64,000 nt of DNA. Source: Ceratothoa steindachneri. Its lineage: Eukaryota > Arthropoda > Malacostraca > Isopoda > Cymothoidae. Location: NCBI GenBank assembly GCA_963969495.1, contig OZ018318.1, positions 177,686,246 to 177,750,245 on the forward strand, in the 5' to 3' direction. How positions within the stretch are numbered: position 1 is the first letter of the stretch; the number at the start of each line of letters is the position of its first letter. The position numbers were made by a program, and so were the translations under genes. Positions 46,544 to 58,500 of the stretch are shown in pieces. The notes under the pieces were generated by a model. That model had not been told where the DNA came from, did not search any database, and saw only the letters and a list, made by a program, of their open reading frames with translations.

Positions 46544-47955
46544 TTAGGTACTGAAATAACCCTCCATGGTTTTTCGTCTCCACCTATAGAGCAGCTGTAC
46601 ATTATCGGCTCCTTTGATGTAGCTGATCCTAAAATGGTGCTCTGTGACCATTATTCTACCGCGCCTGAGTCGGCCGTTCTGGTTATTGAATCTACCCAAG
46701 TATGGTACTAAATGGTAGCGGTATTTCAACCTACTCAAATTACCCTTATCATGGTACTTGACTACCTTTAAACTGAACATTATGGCTAGAGCGGCCTGTT
46801 GTAGCCGGGCATAATTGATGGGAGCGTAGGTCCCATAGCTCTCCTTTAACCAGGTACACGGGAAGATCGTGTCTGGGTTCGATCTTTGGGGATCGAGAAA
46901 ACTTTTCCCTGCAAGGGCGTTAATGGGCTTGGCGCTCACTACGACTTGCGATTTAGCGGTAACTCCGTGGACGTTCCGTTCGGGGAGGAGACTACTAGGG
47001 GTAGGGGATACTCATCCGTGTCTACCATTTGATTAGTCTTACCTGGGTGTATCGCAATAGCACCTCTTTCCTCCTTCCTTGTCAACTCATTTGACTCACT
47101 TCTCTTAGTAGGTAGTTCCTCAGGTACACCTGCTCGTACCTCTACTCTACCTTCTTCATCTTTCCTGATGACCCCATTTGGCTGAGTTCTCCTCGTAGGT
47201 TTTCCTTTAGGTACTACTGCTGGTACCTCTTCCCTACTTTCTCTTTCTTCCATCGTTATCCCATTTGGCTGGGTTTCCCTCAATGGTCGTTTCTTAGGTC
47301 CAGGCCGGGCTACAACTTCCTCGGCCTCTATGAGATTCTCGATAGGTGCTCTTTCGAGTGCGAGCAATCTTTCCTTTTCTTCTCTCTCTTCTCTTTCAGC
47401 TTGAGCACGTTCTTTTTCCCTCTTCATTCTCCTTTCATCTATTTCTTTTTTAATCTTTATTCTCCTATCTTTCAACTCTTTTTCCATCTTCATTCTCCTT
47501 TCCTCGGCTTCTTGTTCTGCTTTCGCTATTTCGTTTTCCCGTCGAGTTCTTCTTTCCTTATCTTCCAGCTTTATCTTTAGTCTTCTTTCTTCATCTTCCA
47601 TTTCTGTCCTTATTCTGAATTCTCGTGCTTCTCTTTTCAACAGTATTATTCTTTCGCTTGTTTTACCTCCTCTGAGCATTCTTCTTTCCTCTGTTTCTAT
47701 TTTCCGCTGTATTCGGGATTCTTCACTTTTCCGGTTCATCCATATTTCCATTAATTCACGTTCTCTTTTACCCTCTCTTTTTATATCCTCTGTTTCTCTC
47801 TCAAACTTTATTAATTCTTGTTCTTTTTCTATATCCCAAATTCTTTCTTCTTCTCCACAATCTATTCTTAGTTCTGCCATGACGTAGTCATGCATTTCTG
47901 TGCCTTCAAGTCCCAGACTTTGGGCTTGTTGGTAAAATCTTGTGACTGGATCCAT
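46544..47955 (-). pseudogene. gag coiled coil/RNase H-tail fusion ORF, copy 3 (frameshift, no stop)
   Basis: Starts at 47955. It is open for 338 codons through the position that is TGA in copies 1 and 2, so the uninterrupted form is ancestral. It then has a one-base deletion near 46946 ('acgacttgcga' against 'actacttggcga') that shifts the frame before the RNase H tail, which stays open at 46939-46544 (131 codons). It differs from copies 1/2 at a dozen or so residues in the charged and repeat regions. Confidence 0.88.
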
Positions 47956-48321
47956 TTCGTGTTGGTCCGTCGATTTTTCCTTTCTGTATTTTCAGATAAT
48001 TATGCCGCCACTCACCAGGTAGCGCTTAGCATAACTTACCCTTAATCCCACTACTATGCTGATTGAAATACCACTCCCGACAACAAATTTACCACTTGAC
48101 CTACCAATTAGCTTTAGATTGTTACCACCCCTAACTCTACCAATTTTCCTCTCGTCAATTATTCTCTTATTCCTGATCTGATATTCCTTTACGTGTTGGT
48201 TCTTTCTTAATTTGACACTGCTGGGTTCTTTCTAATAACAACCTACAAAACCTGACACCACTTTAATTATGTCGTAGAATTCTTTCTGATAAGGACCCCA
48301 CACTTGACACCACTTTAATTA

Positions 48322-50135
48322 TGTCGTAGAATTCTTTCTTATAAAAACCCTACTTACCTGACACCACTTTTATTTAGTGTCGTAGAATGCCCCCCCTTTT
48401 TTTTGTTCTATTCTAAGAGTGCTAAGAGTGTCTAATATATTGATATTATAAGAATATCTTAAAGAACAGAGCCGTTACCAAACACGTAAGGATATATATA
48501 AGAAAAACGAACATTAATCCCAAAATAAACTTATATTTTATCTTTAACCATTGAATACACAACCTTTATACATTAACTACAGCAATACTCTAAATATTAT
48601 TATAAACAAGAATTAATTAAATTAGTTTACCCTCCAAAGTTTGGTTAACGTTTTCTCTACACAAAACAATAATATAAGAATTAGGCTTACGGACTCATGT
48701 GGAGTTTAAAGGGCCTCAGAAATGTTATTGACTCACGACGCGTGCCATGTGTCCAGTTGTAGATGGGAGAAATTCCACGGTCGTTTTGGCGAGAGTAGCA
48801 GCTGGGGGGTCCACACGTTCTTCCGGGGGGGAAGGGTTCTTTAAGGACGAGAACCAAGACGGTGCTTTATGCAACACCTAGGCAGTCGTGGTCTCTCTGG
48901 CGAGAGTGAGTCGAACTTGTTTCTTAAATCAAGTTAACTTGGAGTGCGGTGTGATCACCTACTAACGAGCTCGAGGATGAGCTTTTCTCCTTCGTTACTT
49001 ATTTCCTTATGGACGAGGACTGAACTCAGGGAGGGTCTTCTTCAAGGGCGAGGATAAAGGAAGGGGGGTTTCTCTAACGAGAACAAGTTGAACTTGGTTC
49101 TTCACCAAGTTAAAAAAGAGTTCGGTGTGGCCACCGAATAACGGGCTCGAGGGGGAGCTTTTTCCTTCTTCTTCTTAATTCCTCAAGGAAGAGGAATACC
49201 CCTGGTGTTTAAGGTGCACCAGGATATGAGGAGTCTCTCTGGCGAGAGTAAGTTGAACTTACCAAAGTTAACTTATCGTTTGGTTTGATAACCAGGGACT
49301 TCGCTCAAGGCTGAGCTTCTTCTTGGCCCTTAAGGTAGGTAGCCCTGCCTCTCTTGCAGGGTACTTCTTGGTCTGGCGAGCCAAGTATTCTACCTCTCCA
49401 GTCTCGGTAGCTCGGTTGTGGATCCGAGGACTTCGTTACCTAGAGAGTGACGTATACTACCTTCTTCTTTTCTTAATTCCTCAAGGACGAGGAATACCCC
49501 TGGTGTTTAAGGTGCACCAGGATATGAGGAGTCTCTCTGGCGAGAGTAAGTTGAACTTCCAAAGTTAACTTATCGTTTGGTTTGATAACCAGGGACTTAT
49601 CTCGAGGATGAGCTTCTTCTTAGCTCCTTAAGATAGGTAGCCCTGCCTCTCTTGCAGGGTACTTCTTGGTCTGGCGAGCCAATTAAACTACCTCTCTAGT
49701 CTCGGTAGCTCGGTTTTGGATCCGAGGACTTCGTCACCTAGAGACTGACGTATACTACCTCGATTTTCCTCAGAGTTCCTCATTTATACCTCGCACCCCC
49801 ACTGGGCAAGTGGTAAGGGGGAGAGGGGCTTGAGGACGGCCCCAGGAGAGTTCTTTTTCCAAACGGTCTTTCCCACGAAGTCAAACATCGGCTCCTCGTT
49901 AGCCCTGGAGATTGGGAGAAACCCGTCTCCAATTTCTTGTTCAACGTGAAACTGGATCTCACTCTCCTGGGGGAGATCTTACCTTTTTGACCTTTAGGGT
50001 CTTTCATGGCACCGAGTTGTGCCACGTTGTGGTTAGGCTTTTGACTCGCCGATGCCTGGGGCGGATGTCCTTGCGGTAACCGCCTTGGGACTGCATCACG
50101 AGTCAACGGAGGGGGAGGGGGGTCATTCTTCTACA
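48322..50135 (-). repeat. LTR4 of array C (5' LTR on the minus strand, outer type)
   Basis: 1814 bp. The highest-coordinate LTR, therefore the 5' LTR for the minus-strand transcript. Shares outer-type variants with LTR1. It is followed by CATAT (50136-50140) and a (TA)n tract. Confidence 0.9.
49783..49790 (-). promoter_or_regulatory. TATA box in the 5' LTR of array C
   Basis: GGTATAAA on the minus strand, conserved at the same place in all four LTRs (37948, 41896, 45843 and 49783). It implies a U3 of about 350 bp and an unusually long R-U5 of about 1.4 kb. Confidence 0.65.
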
Positions 50136-50140
50136 CATAT
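50136..50140. other. Right target-site duplication of array C
   Basis: CATAT, equal to 36482-36486. Because both flanks are AT-rich microsatellite, chance identity cannot be excluded. Confidence 0.65.
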
Positions 50141-50143
50141 GAA

Positions 50144-50146
<3 letters not shown>

Positions 50147-50202
<56 letters not shown>
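50147..50202. repeat. (TA)n microsatellite
   Basis: 56 bases of AT dinucleotides on the right flank of array C. Confidence 0.95.
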
Positions 50203-50206
<4 letters not shown>

Positions 50207-51194
50207 TTAGGTAAGATTAATAATAAAAAGTCCTTAATACGCTAGAAAAGTCTCCTAGAGTTCCTTAACCCTCGTCAGAAGCGTTGCATATACGCCTAGG
50301 CAACCATCCATTTCTCTATCAGTGAAATTTCGAGAAACCCTGTGTATATGGGTTGGTAAAGGCAGTAAAAGAGGATATGGCGAATACAAATCAGGTGGTT
50401 CTATTTTGAGTGTTATTTGCAAACAAAAAGATTTTGGAGGAAGGGATAAAGGAGGAGGTTTCCTTCGTAATAATTAAAATTAGCGATATCACGGATGAAT
50501 CTTAATTCACCCATTTTTCTCTTTATTGCTGAATTATATCTGAAGGTAAGGCTTGATTTATCAAAGTGGATAGCGTAGGTTAAGAATTTAGAGTGGTTTG
50601 CATACTAGAGAGTTCCTTTTCCAGGCGTAGTTCACCACGGTGCCAGTGACTTTAAAGGATTGGAAAGCCGTCCGTTTTACCAACATAAAAATCTACGTCA
50701 CTACTACATTGTATAATATATACCTCTGCTTCGTCAGGAATAAAGAGGAGGGCTTATGGTGATGAAATCTTTTAAGTATAAATGGGGCTACATTTCATCT
50801 AAGTTGGATTTAAAAATTCCTTGATGTTTTTGATTTTTCAAGAAAAAGGTTGCGACATGTATCGCGAGTTGTAGGGTTTGGGGCCTTTTAATGGGAGAGA
50901 AAAATGTTGAATGGACTTTCAGCTGGTATTTTTTAATTATACAGAAGGAATAGTGGTGAAGTAAAAACAGATTGGTTTGGTTCAATTCATCTTGAAGAAG
51001 ACGAGGATCACAAATCTTGCATTATTAAAGAAAAATTGACTGGAGGTAATAGTGCAGGAGTCATGGGTCAGAAGAGATGAAGGTATGATAGTGGTTGCAT
51101 TGGTTTACAATATTCTGTAAAAGATAGGCTAATGGAAGTTCTTGTGAATATGATGTGGAGAAATGGGATTACATTGTCGCAACTTAGCCGAGAT
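50203..51194. other. AT-rich spacer, no gene seen
   Basis: No recognisable frame or repeat. Confidence 0.6.
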
Positions 51195-52453
51195 TATATA
51201 TTTATTTGTTTTATTAATTTTTAACAAACAAAATAAGCTTTGACTTGAAGCGTAGGTTCGTGCCTCGGTGATCGCTTGAGGATCGTTTTCCATGAGTGCT
51301 AAACTTTATTTTTATTCTAGTGAATTAGTAAAAGGGGTTTCTTTCTTGACTATATCAATTACTGCCACTTTAACTCGTTCGAGGATAATTAAAACAGTGC
51401 TTTTACTAAAAAAATAGACTTTAATGAACATAAACCCTCTTACTAAATAACATAAAAAATAGAGATCTAATACACTTAAAAGAAAAGAAAATGGGATTAC
51501 TGGGCGAGCTCTCGAAGCTCGATTCAAGATATAATTTAACGGGAGGAACAATTTTAAGTTGTTATCTTTGTCCTTGGCCAGACATCAAATAAACTAATTA
51601 TTAATCACGGGGATATAAGGTAATGGAGATTAAATACCCGAGACCAGTTAGACTATTTTCGGAGCTTTTGTTCTAGAGAGGTGTAGCTCGAGTAGTTGGT
51701 TGTTTGCTCAAAAGATGGCGTTCGTCGACCTGCCTGTCGATTTGACGGGTGACGTCACAAGGGATTTGGTTTAGGTGGAAGCTGAAGCAAAAGCTTAATC
51801 GTTATATTTATAGCCGGTTGGGGCGACGTTGACCTCGTTTTCTTCCGGACGAGATGAAATCGTTGTCTATCCTAGTTGGGCTTTGTTTAAAGCAGATAGA
51901 ATTAGATGTGGAGGCCTCAAACTGGGTAGTTTAATACTGAATAATCTTGGAGCTCGAACGGCGCCAAGATTCCTTGGTAAAATCTGGTTTTGTACAAGGA
52001 CTGCAAGTTCTCCTTAACTTGCAGAAACTTTCTACCAGTCATTTTTCTGTTTTTTCGAACTCGAAAATCTCTCAACCGGTGACTTTCTTTTCTCTTCCGT
52101 TAGCACGAACAAAAAGCCCCGTTTCCTCGGATCAACCTGTTATATACCAAAATTACCCCCGCGAGCTAATGGGGAGGTGGAGGGGGGACTCACAAGGTGA
52201 GACCTCAGGTTGTTCTCCCACGCTTGGCGTCTTGTAGCTCTTGGAGAGGGTAATACGAGATTGGCAGTTTGCACTTTTGAATGGATTGTTTATAAGTCCA
52301 GCCTCGAAAGGCCTGCATTTTGAGCAGTGGTCAGGAATCTGTCTCGTAACATTTACCCTTGTGGGCCGTTCTCTATGTTACCTGAGAACATCGGAGTGGC
52401 AAAGCTAATATAGATGTCTTTTGTTATTATTTCCTTGGCCTTGGCCTCGATAG

Positions 52454-52457
<4 letters not shown>
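51195..52457 (-). repeat. Dispersed repeat R, copy 2
   Basis: Second copy of the 7046-8334 repeat in the same orientation, with small indels. It begins 'tttatttgttttattaattttta' and ends 'attatttccttggcc' before (TA)n, as in copy 1. The minus-strand 'tatataaca' box is near 52140. Confidence 0.7.

Positions 52458-52492
<35 letters not shown>
52458..52492. repeat. (TA)n microsatellite
   Basis: About 34 bases of AT dinucleotides between repeat R and the palindrome. Confidence 0.95.
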
Positions 52493-52495
<3 letters not shown>

Positions 52496-53284
52496 GAATT
52501 AAACCACATTCTCCGAACACAATTTAATTCAGAACAGTTTCGGGGTATCTCACATCCTTTTTCAACTGACACTGCGTAGAAAATATAAGAGAAGTGCATA
52601 TAAGCATAACACAAGATCCCCTCTTTTTTTCTCTTTTTTCACCCAATCCCCCACTTATGGCTAATCTGGGGGGGGGGGGTTAGGCCTAAACATATTGAAG
52701 GGCTAACATTTAACTATTTTGTTTATATGCTTTCTTATTACAGGATTAAAAGAAAATTGACCTTCAGATAGATTTAAATTAGGAACTAACGATATCAAGC
52801 TCGATTCTACGATTCTTCTCTTAACATAGTTAGCCGATTTGAATACCATTTTACTTCCATTAAAATCGATCGTATGATTCTTGTTTCTAACATGGCAAAA
52901 TATTCCACTGCTTTCGATTTCAATGGAAGTAAAATGGTATTTAAATCGGCTGACTATGTTAAGAGAATAATCGTAGAATCGAGCATGATATCGTGAGTTC
53001 CTAATTTAAATCTATCTGAGGGTCAATTTTCTTTTAATCCTGTAATAAGAAAGCATATAAACAAAATAGTTAAACGTCAGCCCTTCAATATGTTTAGGCC
53101 TACCCCCCCCCCCCCAGATTAGCCACAAGTAGGGGATTTGGGGAAAAAGGGGGGGGGATCTTGTGTTATGCTTATATGCCCTTCTCTTATATTTTCTACG
53201 CGGTGTCAGTTGAAAAAGGGTGTGAGATACCCCGAAACTGTTCTGAATTAAATTGTCTTCGGAGAATCTGGTTTAATTCCTCAT
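52491..53284. repeat. 794-bp palindrome (foldback element)
   Basis: The left arm (52491-52869) and right arm (about 52914-53284) are reverse complements with few mismatches. 'atgaggaattaaacca' at the left end pairs with 'tggtttaattcctcat' at the right; 'accattttacttccatt' near the centre pairs with 'aatggaagtaaaatggt'. The spacer is about 43 bases. Poly-G and poly-C runs sit at matching places (about 52668 and 53104). No coding sequence. It is flanked on both sides by (TA)n. Best read as a foldback/long-TIR non-autonomous element; if transcribed it would form a long hairpin RNA. Confidence 0.9.
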
Positions 53285-53311
53285 CTCTTCTTGCGATATT
53301 GCATTAATTTT

Positions 53312-53314
<3 letters not shown>

Positions 53315-53370
<56 letters not shown>
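53315..53370. repeat. (TA)n microsatellite
   Basis: About 55 bases of TA, 30 bases right of the palindrome. Confidence 0.95.
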
Positions 53371-53371
<1 letters not shown>

Positions 53372-54266
53372 TAAACTCTTATTATTACTCTAGATACATT
53401 ATCTGATTACGATTAAACCTCAAAATGGAGAGTGCGAACGATCTCAGACCATTTCCTTGAATATCTTTGAGGATTGATAAAATTTGGCTGGAGAATCACC
53501 TTGGCCCCAGTGTCTCAGTGGTAATTGACAAGTCACTCTCTTATTTTGGGTAGCCTTTTAAGGTTGGAGAACTAGTTACCTCAAACAATCCTTGATGTAG
53601 AGTGTGAAAGGACAAAAGAGAATTCACAATAGTATGGATATGGCAAAGATTGCCACGGGCAAAAGTGTCCTTTAATATTTCCTACAAATGATTTTGAATC
53701 TTCACCTTTGACTGTTCAATGGATAGGGATTCTTGCGGTAACGAGACAAAATTCACGCCTAACAAAGTCTGATAAGCTCACCTTGCCAAACATTAATCTT
53801 GCTACGACAAAACTGCATTTCACTTCAGCTTATAATAAATGGAGCTCCTCCAAGTTAAAAAAAAACATTTCAAAGGAAAGAAGATGAAATATGCTATATA
53901 TATTAAGGCATTCTTTCGTTATATATAAGGTAACACAACTAAGCATAATATTATTTTAAATGAAGTCACAGACTTTTTCCAATTTATTTATTCCACTCAC
54001 TTTATTTATTTTTCAGCTTCTTCAATGATAAAAATCCATCTACTTACTTTTTGTGTTTAGATTTCTCACATATTATTGTTTGGCTTTCTATCGAATAAAC
54101 TAAACGAGCTCTGACTCTATCTATGTATACATGTAACGCATATGCTAATTTTTATTCTATACTTAGAGAAATGTATGCAAATTTCATTTGATGGATTACT
54201 TTTATAATTAATTGAGAAGATAAAAAAGAGATGATATTAATTTTATGGTAATGTCAGATTAGTCAT
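53371..54266. other. AT-rich spacer, no gene seen
   Basis: No recognisable frame or repeat before the solo LTR. Confidence 0.6.
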
Positions 54267-55554
54267 TGTCGTAGAAAAGGCTCCTGACTATATACTATAT
54301 ATCTATTCTTTGTGGGGATTATTCTATATTCGAGTGCGGGGTTTAATCAGATGGCCGAGTATGACTCTACGTTACTAAATAGCCCTGGAGAGGGCTTATT
54401 TATCTTCAATATACTTAAGAAGTAGAACGGAGCCCAAGAATAAATAATATTGCAAGCATTAATAAAATAGAATTTTATTAATTAATTCTAACAAAACAAC
54501 ACATGGAAAATATTTACATGACCGGGGATTAAAATGAGAGATACACATGAAGTGAGAAAGGTCATGGGATTAATTTGACTAAGCGGTGGATTAAGATTTG
54601 AAGTGATTTAAAATGATAAAACAAACACAAACGGAAAGGGTTAGCTAAATCTGTCTTAAAGCACGGAGGTACGTTGGCACAGAGTTAAATAGTTAAATGC
54701 AATTTGAAGCTTACGTATTTATAAAGGTCGTCGTGCAGATGAAGGTGATTTGAAGGAAGAGCCTCCGTCCGACTGGCGGTTTCCTTCCCAGGAGGAGGGG
54801 TTTTCAGGGGGGTTGTCCTTTACGAGGGGGGAAGGACTGACTTTGGGGAGTGGGAGCGAAGAGGGGCTCGGAAGTACTAGCGATTCTTGAGATAGGATAA
54901 CGGAGATGTTCTGGATGAACAATTGAGATTATTGGGGTAACCATGCGTTCTCTTGAAGAACGTTAAAAGGGGGAAATTAAAGTACCACTGAGGAGCGAGA
55001 ACTGTTTCTTGTCGAACGGGCTCGAAGAACAATGACTGTTCTAAAGTTGTTCTCTTCTGAACAATTAAACAGCAGGGGGGGCCTGTTGACTTGGCGTCTC
55101 GAGGGATACGAACCTTGGCACTCAAGGATATTGTCCTCTTCTGGACAATAAGGAAGTTCTCGAGGTAGAGAGTTTCTAAGGGCACAAGGGAGACCGGAAC
55201 GGCGTGTTGCCTAATGAAGGTAATCTCTATCTGATTTAAATGCGAAACTCTATCGCATAAATAGCCAGAGCCAGCCCCTCAGGGTAGGGGACAATGGGGG
55301 ACTTCCAGGGAATTTCCCGCTAGCGCTTCAAACAATATTATCTTCCCATAAGCCTAATTCAATCTGGCCAGAGCGACGCCGGCAGGCAAACGAGGGATTG
55401 AACCTCCTGATTTAACTTGGAGCGGGGGAAGATAATCAGGGAATGTTGTGCGAAAAGGACGCCATGATACTCTTCTCGCAGGATGCAGGTGGGAAACATG
55501 AGTTTTAATATGTGATAGAAGTAAGGCGCAGCCGCCTTAGGCAATTCTATTACA
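54267..55554 (-). mobile_element. Solo LTR of family B
   Basis: On the minus strand it begins TGTAATAGAATTG and ends CTACGACA. Inside are the family B U3 words ('gaacaatgactgttcta', 'gttgttctcttctgaacaa', one or two units only), 'aataaaatagaattttattaat' and 'ggaaaatatt', in the same order as in the B LTRs. It is more diverged from the B LTRs than they are from each other. The flanks are gtcat and gtcag, a 5-bp duplication with one change. No internal region is attached. Any frame inside (for example 54877-55185) is not a gene. Confidence 0.82.
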
Positions 55555-58500
55555 GTCAGGAAGGCAAGCAAGCATATATAGTTCATGTAGTATTGTAGAC
55601 ATAGAATATGAAATATAATCTATTGAATTAAGAATATGATATTATACCATTTGAGTGTCAGCTGGTCATTATCTACTGTAGCTTAAGATCCAGGACTTTA
55701 AGGTGGTCATTCCCGGGATAAGTTAATCGTAAATGATTTTTTTACCTTGTATACCACGAAATGAAACAACACGTCTGATATATAATGCTGTGAGAATGTA
55801 ATAAAAAATAAATTGAAAAAATCGCGATCAAGGGTAACAAATACCTCGTTAACAATAAATAAAAGTTGCGGAAGGAATAATTATCAAAATGATAATTTAG
55901 TTGAATACGTAATAAAAAAATATAGTTGAGATCAAGTGTTTGGTTTGAGACTGAAGAGTTGGGCTTTTTCGCTCTTTCTCCTTTAAGTATTCTCTCTCTT
56001 TCTTCATCACTCTTGATTAATTTATTTGGCAACAACAAACAGAGGAACGAGTAAACCTTACTGGGTGGGAATGAACAAACCGTATGGGCTTTAATAGATG
56101 AAGAATAAAAATCAATTAACAAGAATAAAATTAAAAAACCAAAATGCTCAGATCCAATCCTCGAGGGCGCAATTTTATGCCGCATCAGCAGCAAGTTCCT
56201 AATAACAGGACAGGCAACCGGATGCATGAAACCAAGGTAATAGATTATGGACTTTCATCAAAAGGATATTGGGACAATATTATGTGTACCGGTTTCTTGT
56301 AACAATCCAACATACGACTCTCAGAGCCAATAAAATTGAACTATTTAAGACAGTACCAAACCAATGGTCAAGTAATGAGTTTCTGTAACAGGACAATGTT
56401 AAATTATTACTTTTGATGCCGAGTTAAAGGTCAAAATAGAAATAGAAATACCATAGGAAAATCCACTCTATGAATGGCACTCACAAAACAAAATTCAAAT
56501 GACTAGTTCCAGTGATAATTAATGAACTAAATTACTAGGGACCGTCTCTAGTTGGAGGTAATACTACAAATTTTAGTGCTAGTGAATAATGACTTATTAG
56601 GATGCCCAGCGTCATGCGGATCCGAATTAAGAAGTAATTGCCAATTAATCGAATTTTGAGTTCCAATACAAAATTTGATTACGAGTGTCCTTCAAGCTCT
56701 TTCAATTTCTTTTTGCTTTTATTTTCCTTACCAATACTTTTTCAAGAAGTACGATATATTTTCCATTCATTTTGTGTGTTTTTTCGGACTTATGCCCTGA
56801 TTATTCAGGCTATCGAACCTGAATAATTTTTTTCTTCTCTTTCCCTTCTTACTTTCCTCTTGAGTCAGCGTCGCTCTTTGAATTACTCAAGAAGATTGAT
56901 TATTCAGCTCGACAAACATAAATTTATGAAAAGAAAAAAAACATAAATTTAATATAAAAGGAAACATTCGCAGACATAAACCTTCCCAAATTCAGTTAAA
57001 CTGGAATGTAAGAAGCGATGATATGCGGTTAAAACACTTCTGGTTCGCCGCCTTGATAATGCTCGGGCGTGCCTGGAGGAAGCAACTCAGCTGGGGCATG
57101 CAAGGGGTTGTTTCATAAAAACCAATCTAACATCCATAAGATCATGCACGCTCACCTTCACAGGGCATAGTTGGTTCTTCCACTGTTCGGGTTACGCTCG
57201 AGTAACCGCAAGTTATCGCTGCTTATTACAGGTGTAACATAAAGTGTACACCCTTGGAGGTAGGGTTGGGGAGGGGGGGTAAACTACCCTGTGTCTTCCG
57301 ATACAGTCCCTTGCTTGGCGTGCATGAAAGGCCTCTACCAGGCGTGAATGATGGTGTGTGGAGTTAGCTAATATTACTATATTAACCGTGTACTCAAAAG
57401 TACTCAGAAATTCACATATGCAGGTGTTCATAGATAGATAAAAAGTGCTCAAAATAATTATTAGTGCTTATAATTGCGTAAAAAATCTAAATAATGTCTC
57501 AAAAATAACCAAAAGTGCTCTAAATAACTCAGCAGTGGCTAAGACGAGGGGGGGGGTAATATAAACTTCATAGTGCCTAAGAGTGCTCAAAACATAATTT
57601 GAATTCCTCTCTACATTCCGCTTGCCTTCAAGTTTGTACTCCTAATGGTCAGTCTGAGACCCTTCACTGATTTCACTTCTCCTAACTTTACGTTTTTCTT
57701 GATTCACCCCATGTTTGCATTTGTCCTAGCTCGACCTCAAATTTAACGGATCTGAATCTCCAAAGTTGCTGACATGGATTTTCTCGTTGGTACTTTTTCT
57801 TATATATCTTTTGTGTTGCACCGAAATTAACTAATATTCGCAAAGGGCGTGTTTTATCGTATATTTTAAGGGCCTAGTTCGCATTTTATATTAACGTGGG
57901 GTAGGCATTTTCTTTCAAGGGCCGTTTTGTGATTAATATACCCACACTCTATTGGGTGAGTTAGCATGGAAATTCAAATAAGCAGAATTTTTCAAGATGA
58001 GGTAAATGTTTGCAAATTATTTTTCCGCTTACACTTTTACAACGTCACAAGAACTACCATGACGCTTAGCGATTGATATCTGGTAGAATGGAAGAACTTA
58101 TTCTGTCTAACTTAGTTCGTCGTGTCCGCCGGGCAACTTAAGTTCTTGCTAGGATTCTTCAGCATCTTCTACGATTTTGCCAGATTTTATTCTTCCAACA
58201 ATGTAAGGTTAGTCACAAGCACTACTCATCAAAATATTACTCATATATGTATATATATTATTTTAATTTTAGACTAAATCGTTGTTTAATCATACATGCT
58301 TTTTTAGGTATTTAGCGAAATTTCGTGATATAATCGGCCGTAAATTCCATATTTTCAATTAATTTAGGAGATTCTTGAGAATAATTTACTAAAGGCAGGT
58401 ATTTTCTTAAATTTCAGCTATACTAATTAAATTAATAATGGTAATTATATATAGAATTTCTTCCATTCAGTAATTTAAAAATTGTGTGAAGTAGTAGTCG

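Larger units (their letters stand above)
36487..50135 (-). mobile_element. Tandem array of Ty3/gypsy-derived element C: four LTRs, three internal regions
   Basis: Equivalent points recur at 36487, 40431, 44378 and 48322 (spacings 3944, 3947 and 3944). Minus-strand order is LTR4-int3-LTR3-int2-LTR2-int1-LTR1. CATAT flanks the whole array (36482-36486 and 50136-50140), and no duplication lies between units. Each internal region (about 2.12 kb) encodes one frame of about 470 codons, a gag-type coiled coil fused to an RNase H tail; there is no protease, integrase or RT core. Outer LTRs 1 and 4 share variants that differ from inner LTRs 2 and 3 (for example 'gcaccccca' against 'gcaccctct'). Confidence 0.93.

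Noticed and set aside
36487..50135. Tandem gene family or satellite array
   Set aside because: Units have LTR ends, primer sites, polypurine tracts and a gag/RNase H frame, so this is a retrotransposon array.
55742..56227. 161-codon hydrophobic minus-strand frame, possible membrane protein
   Set aside because: AT-rich DNA readily gives Leu/Ile/Phe/Ser frames; no recognisable family and no exon signals.
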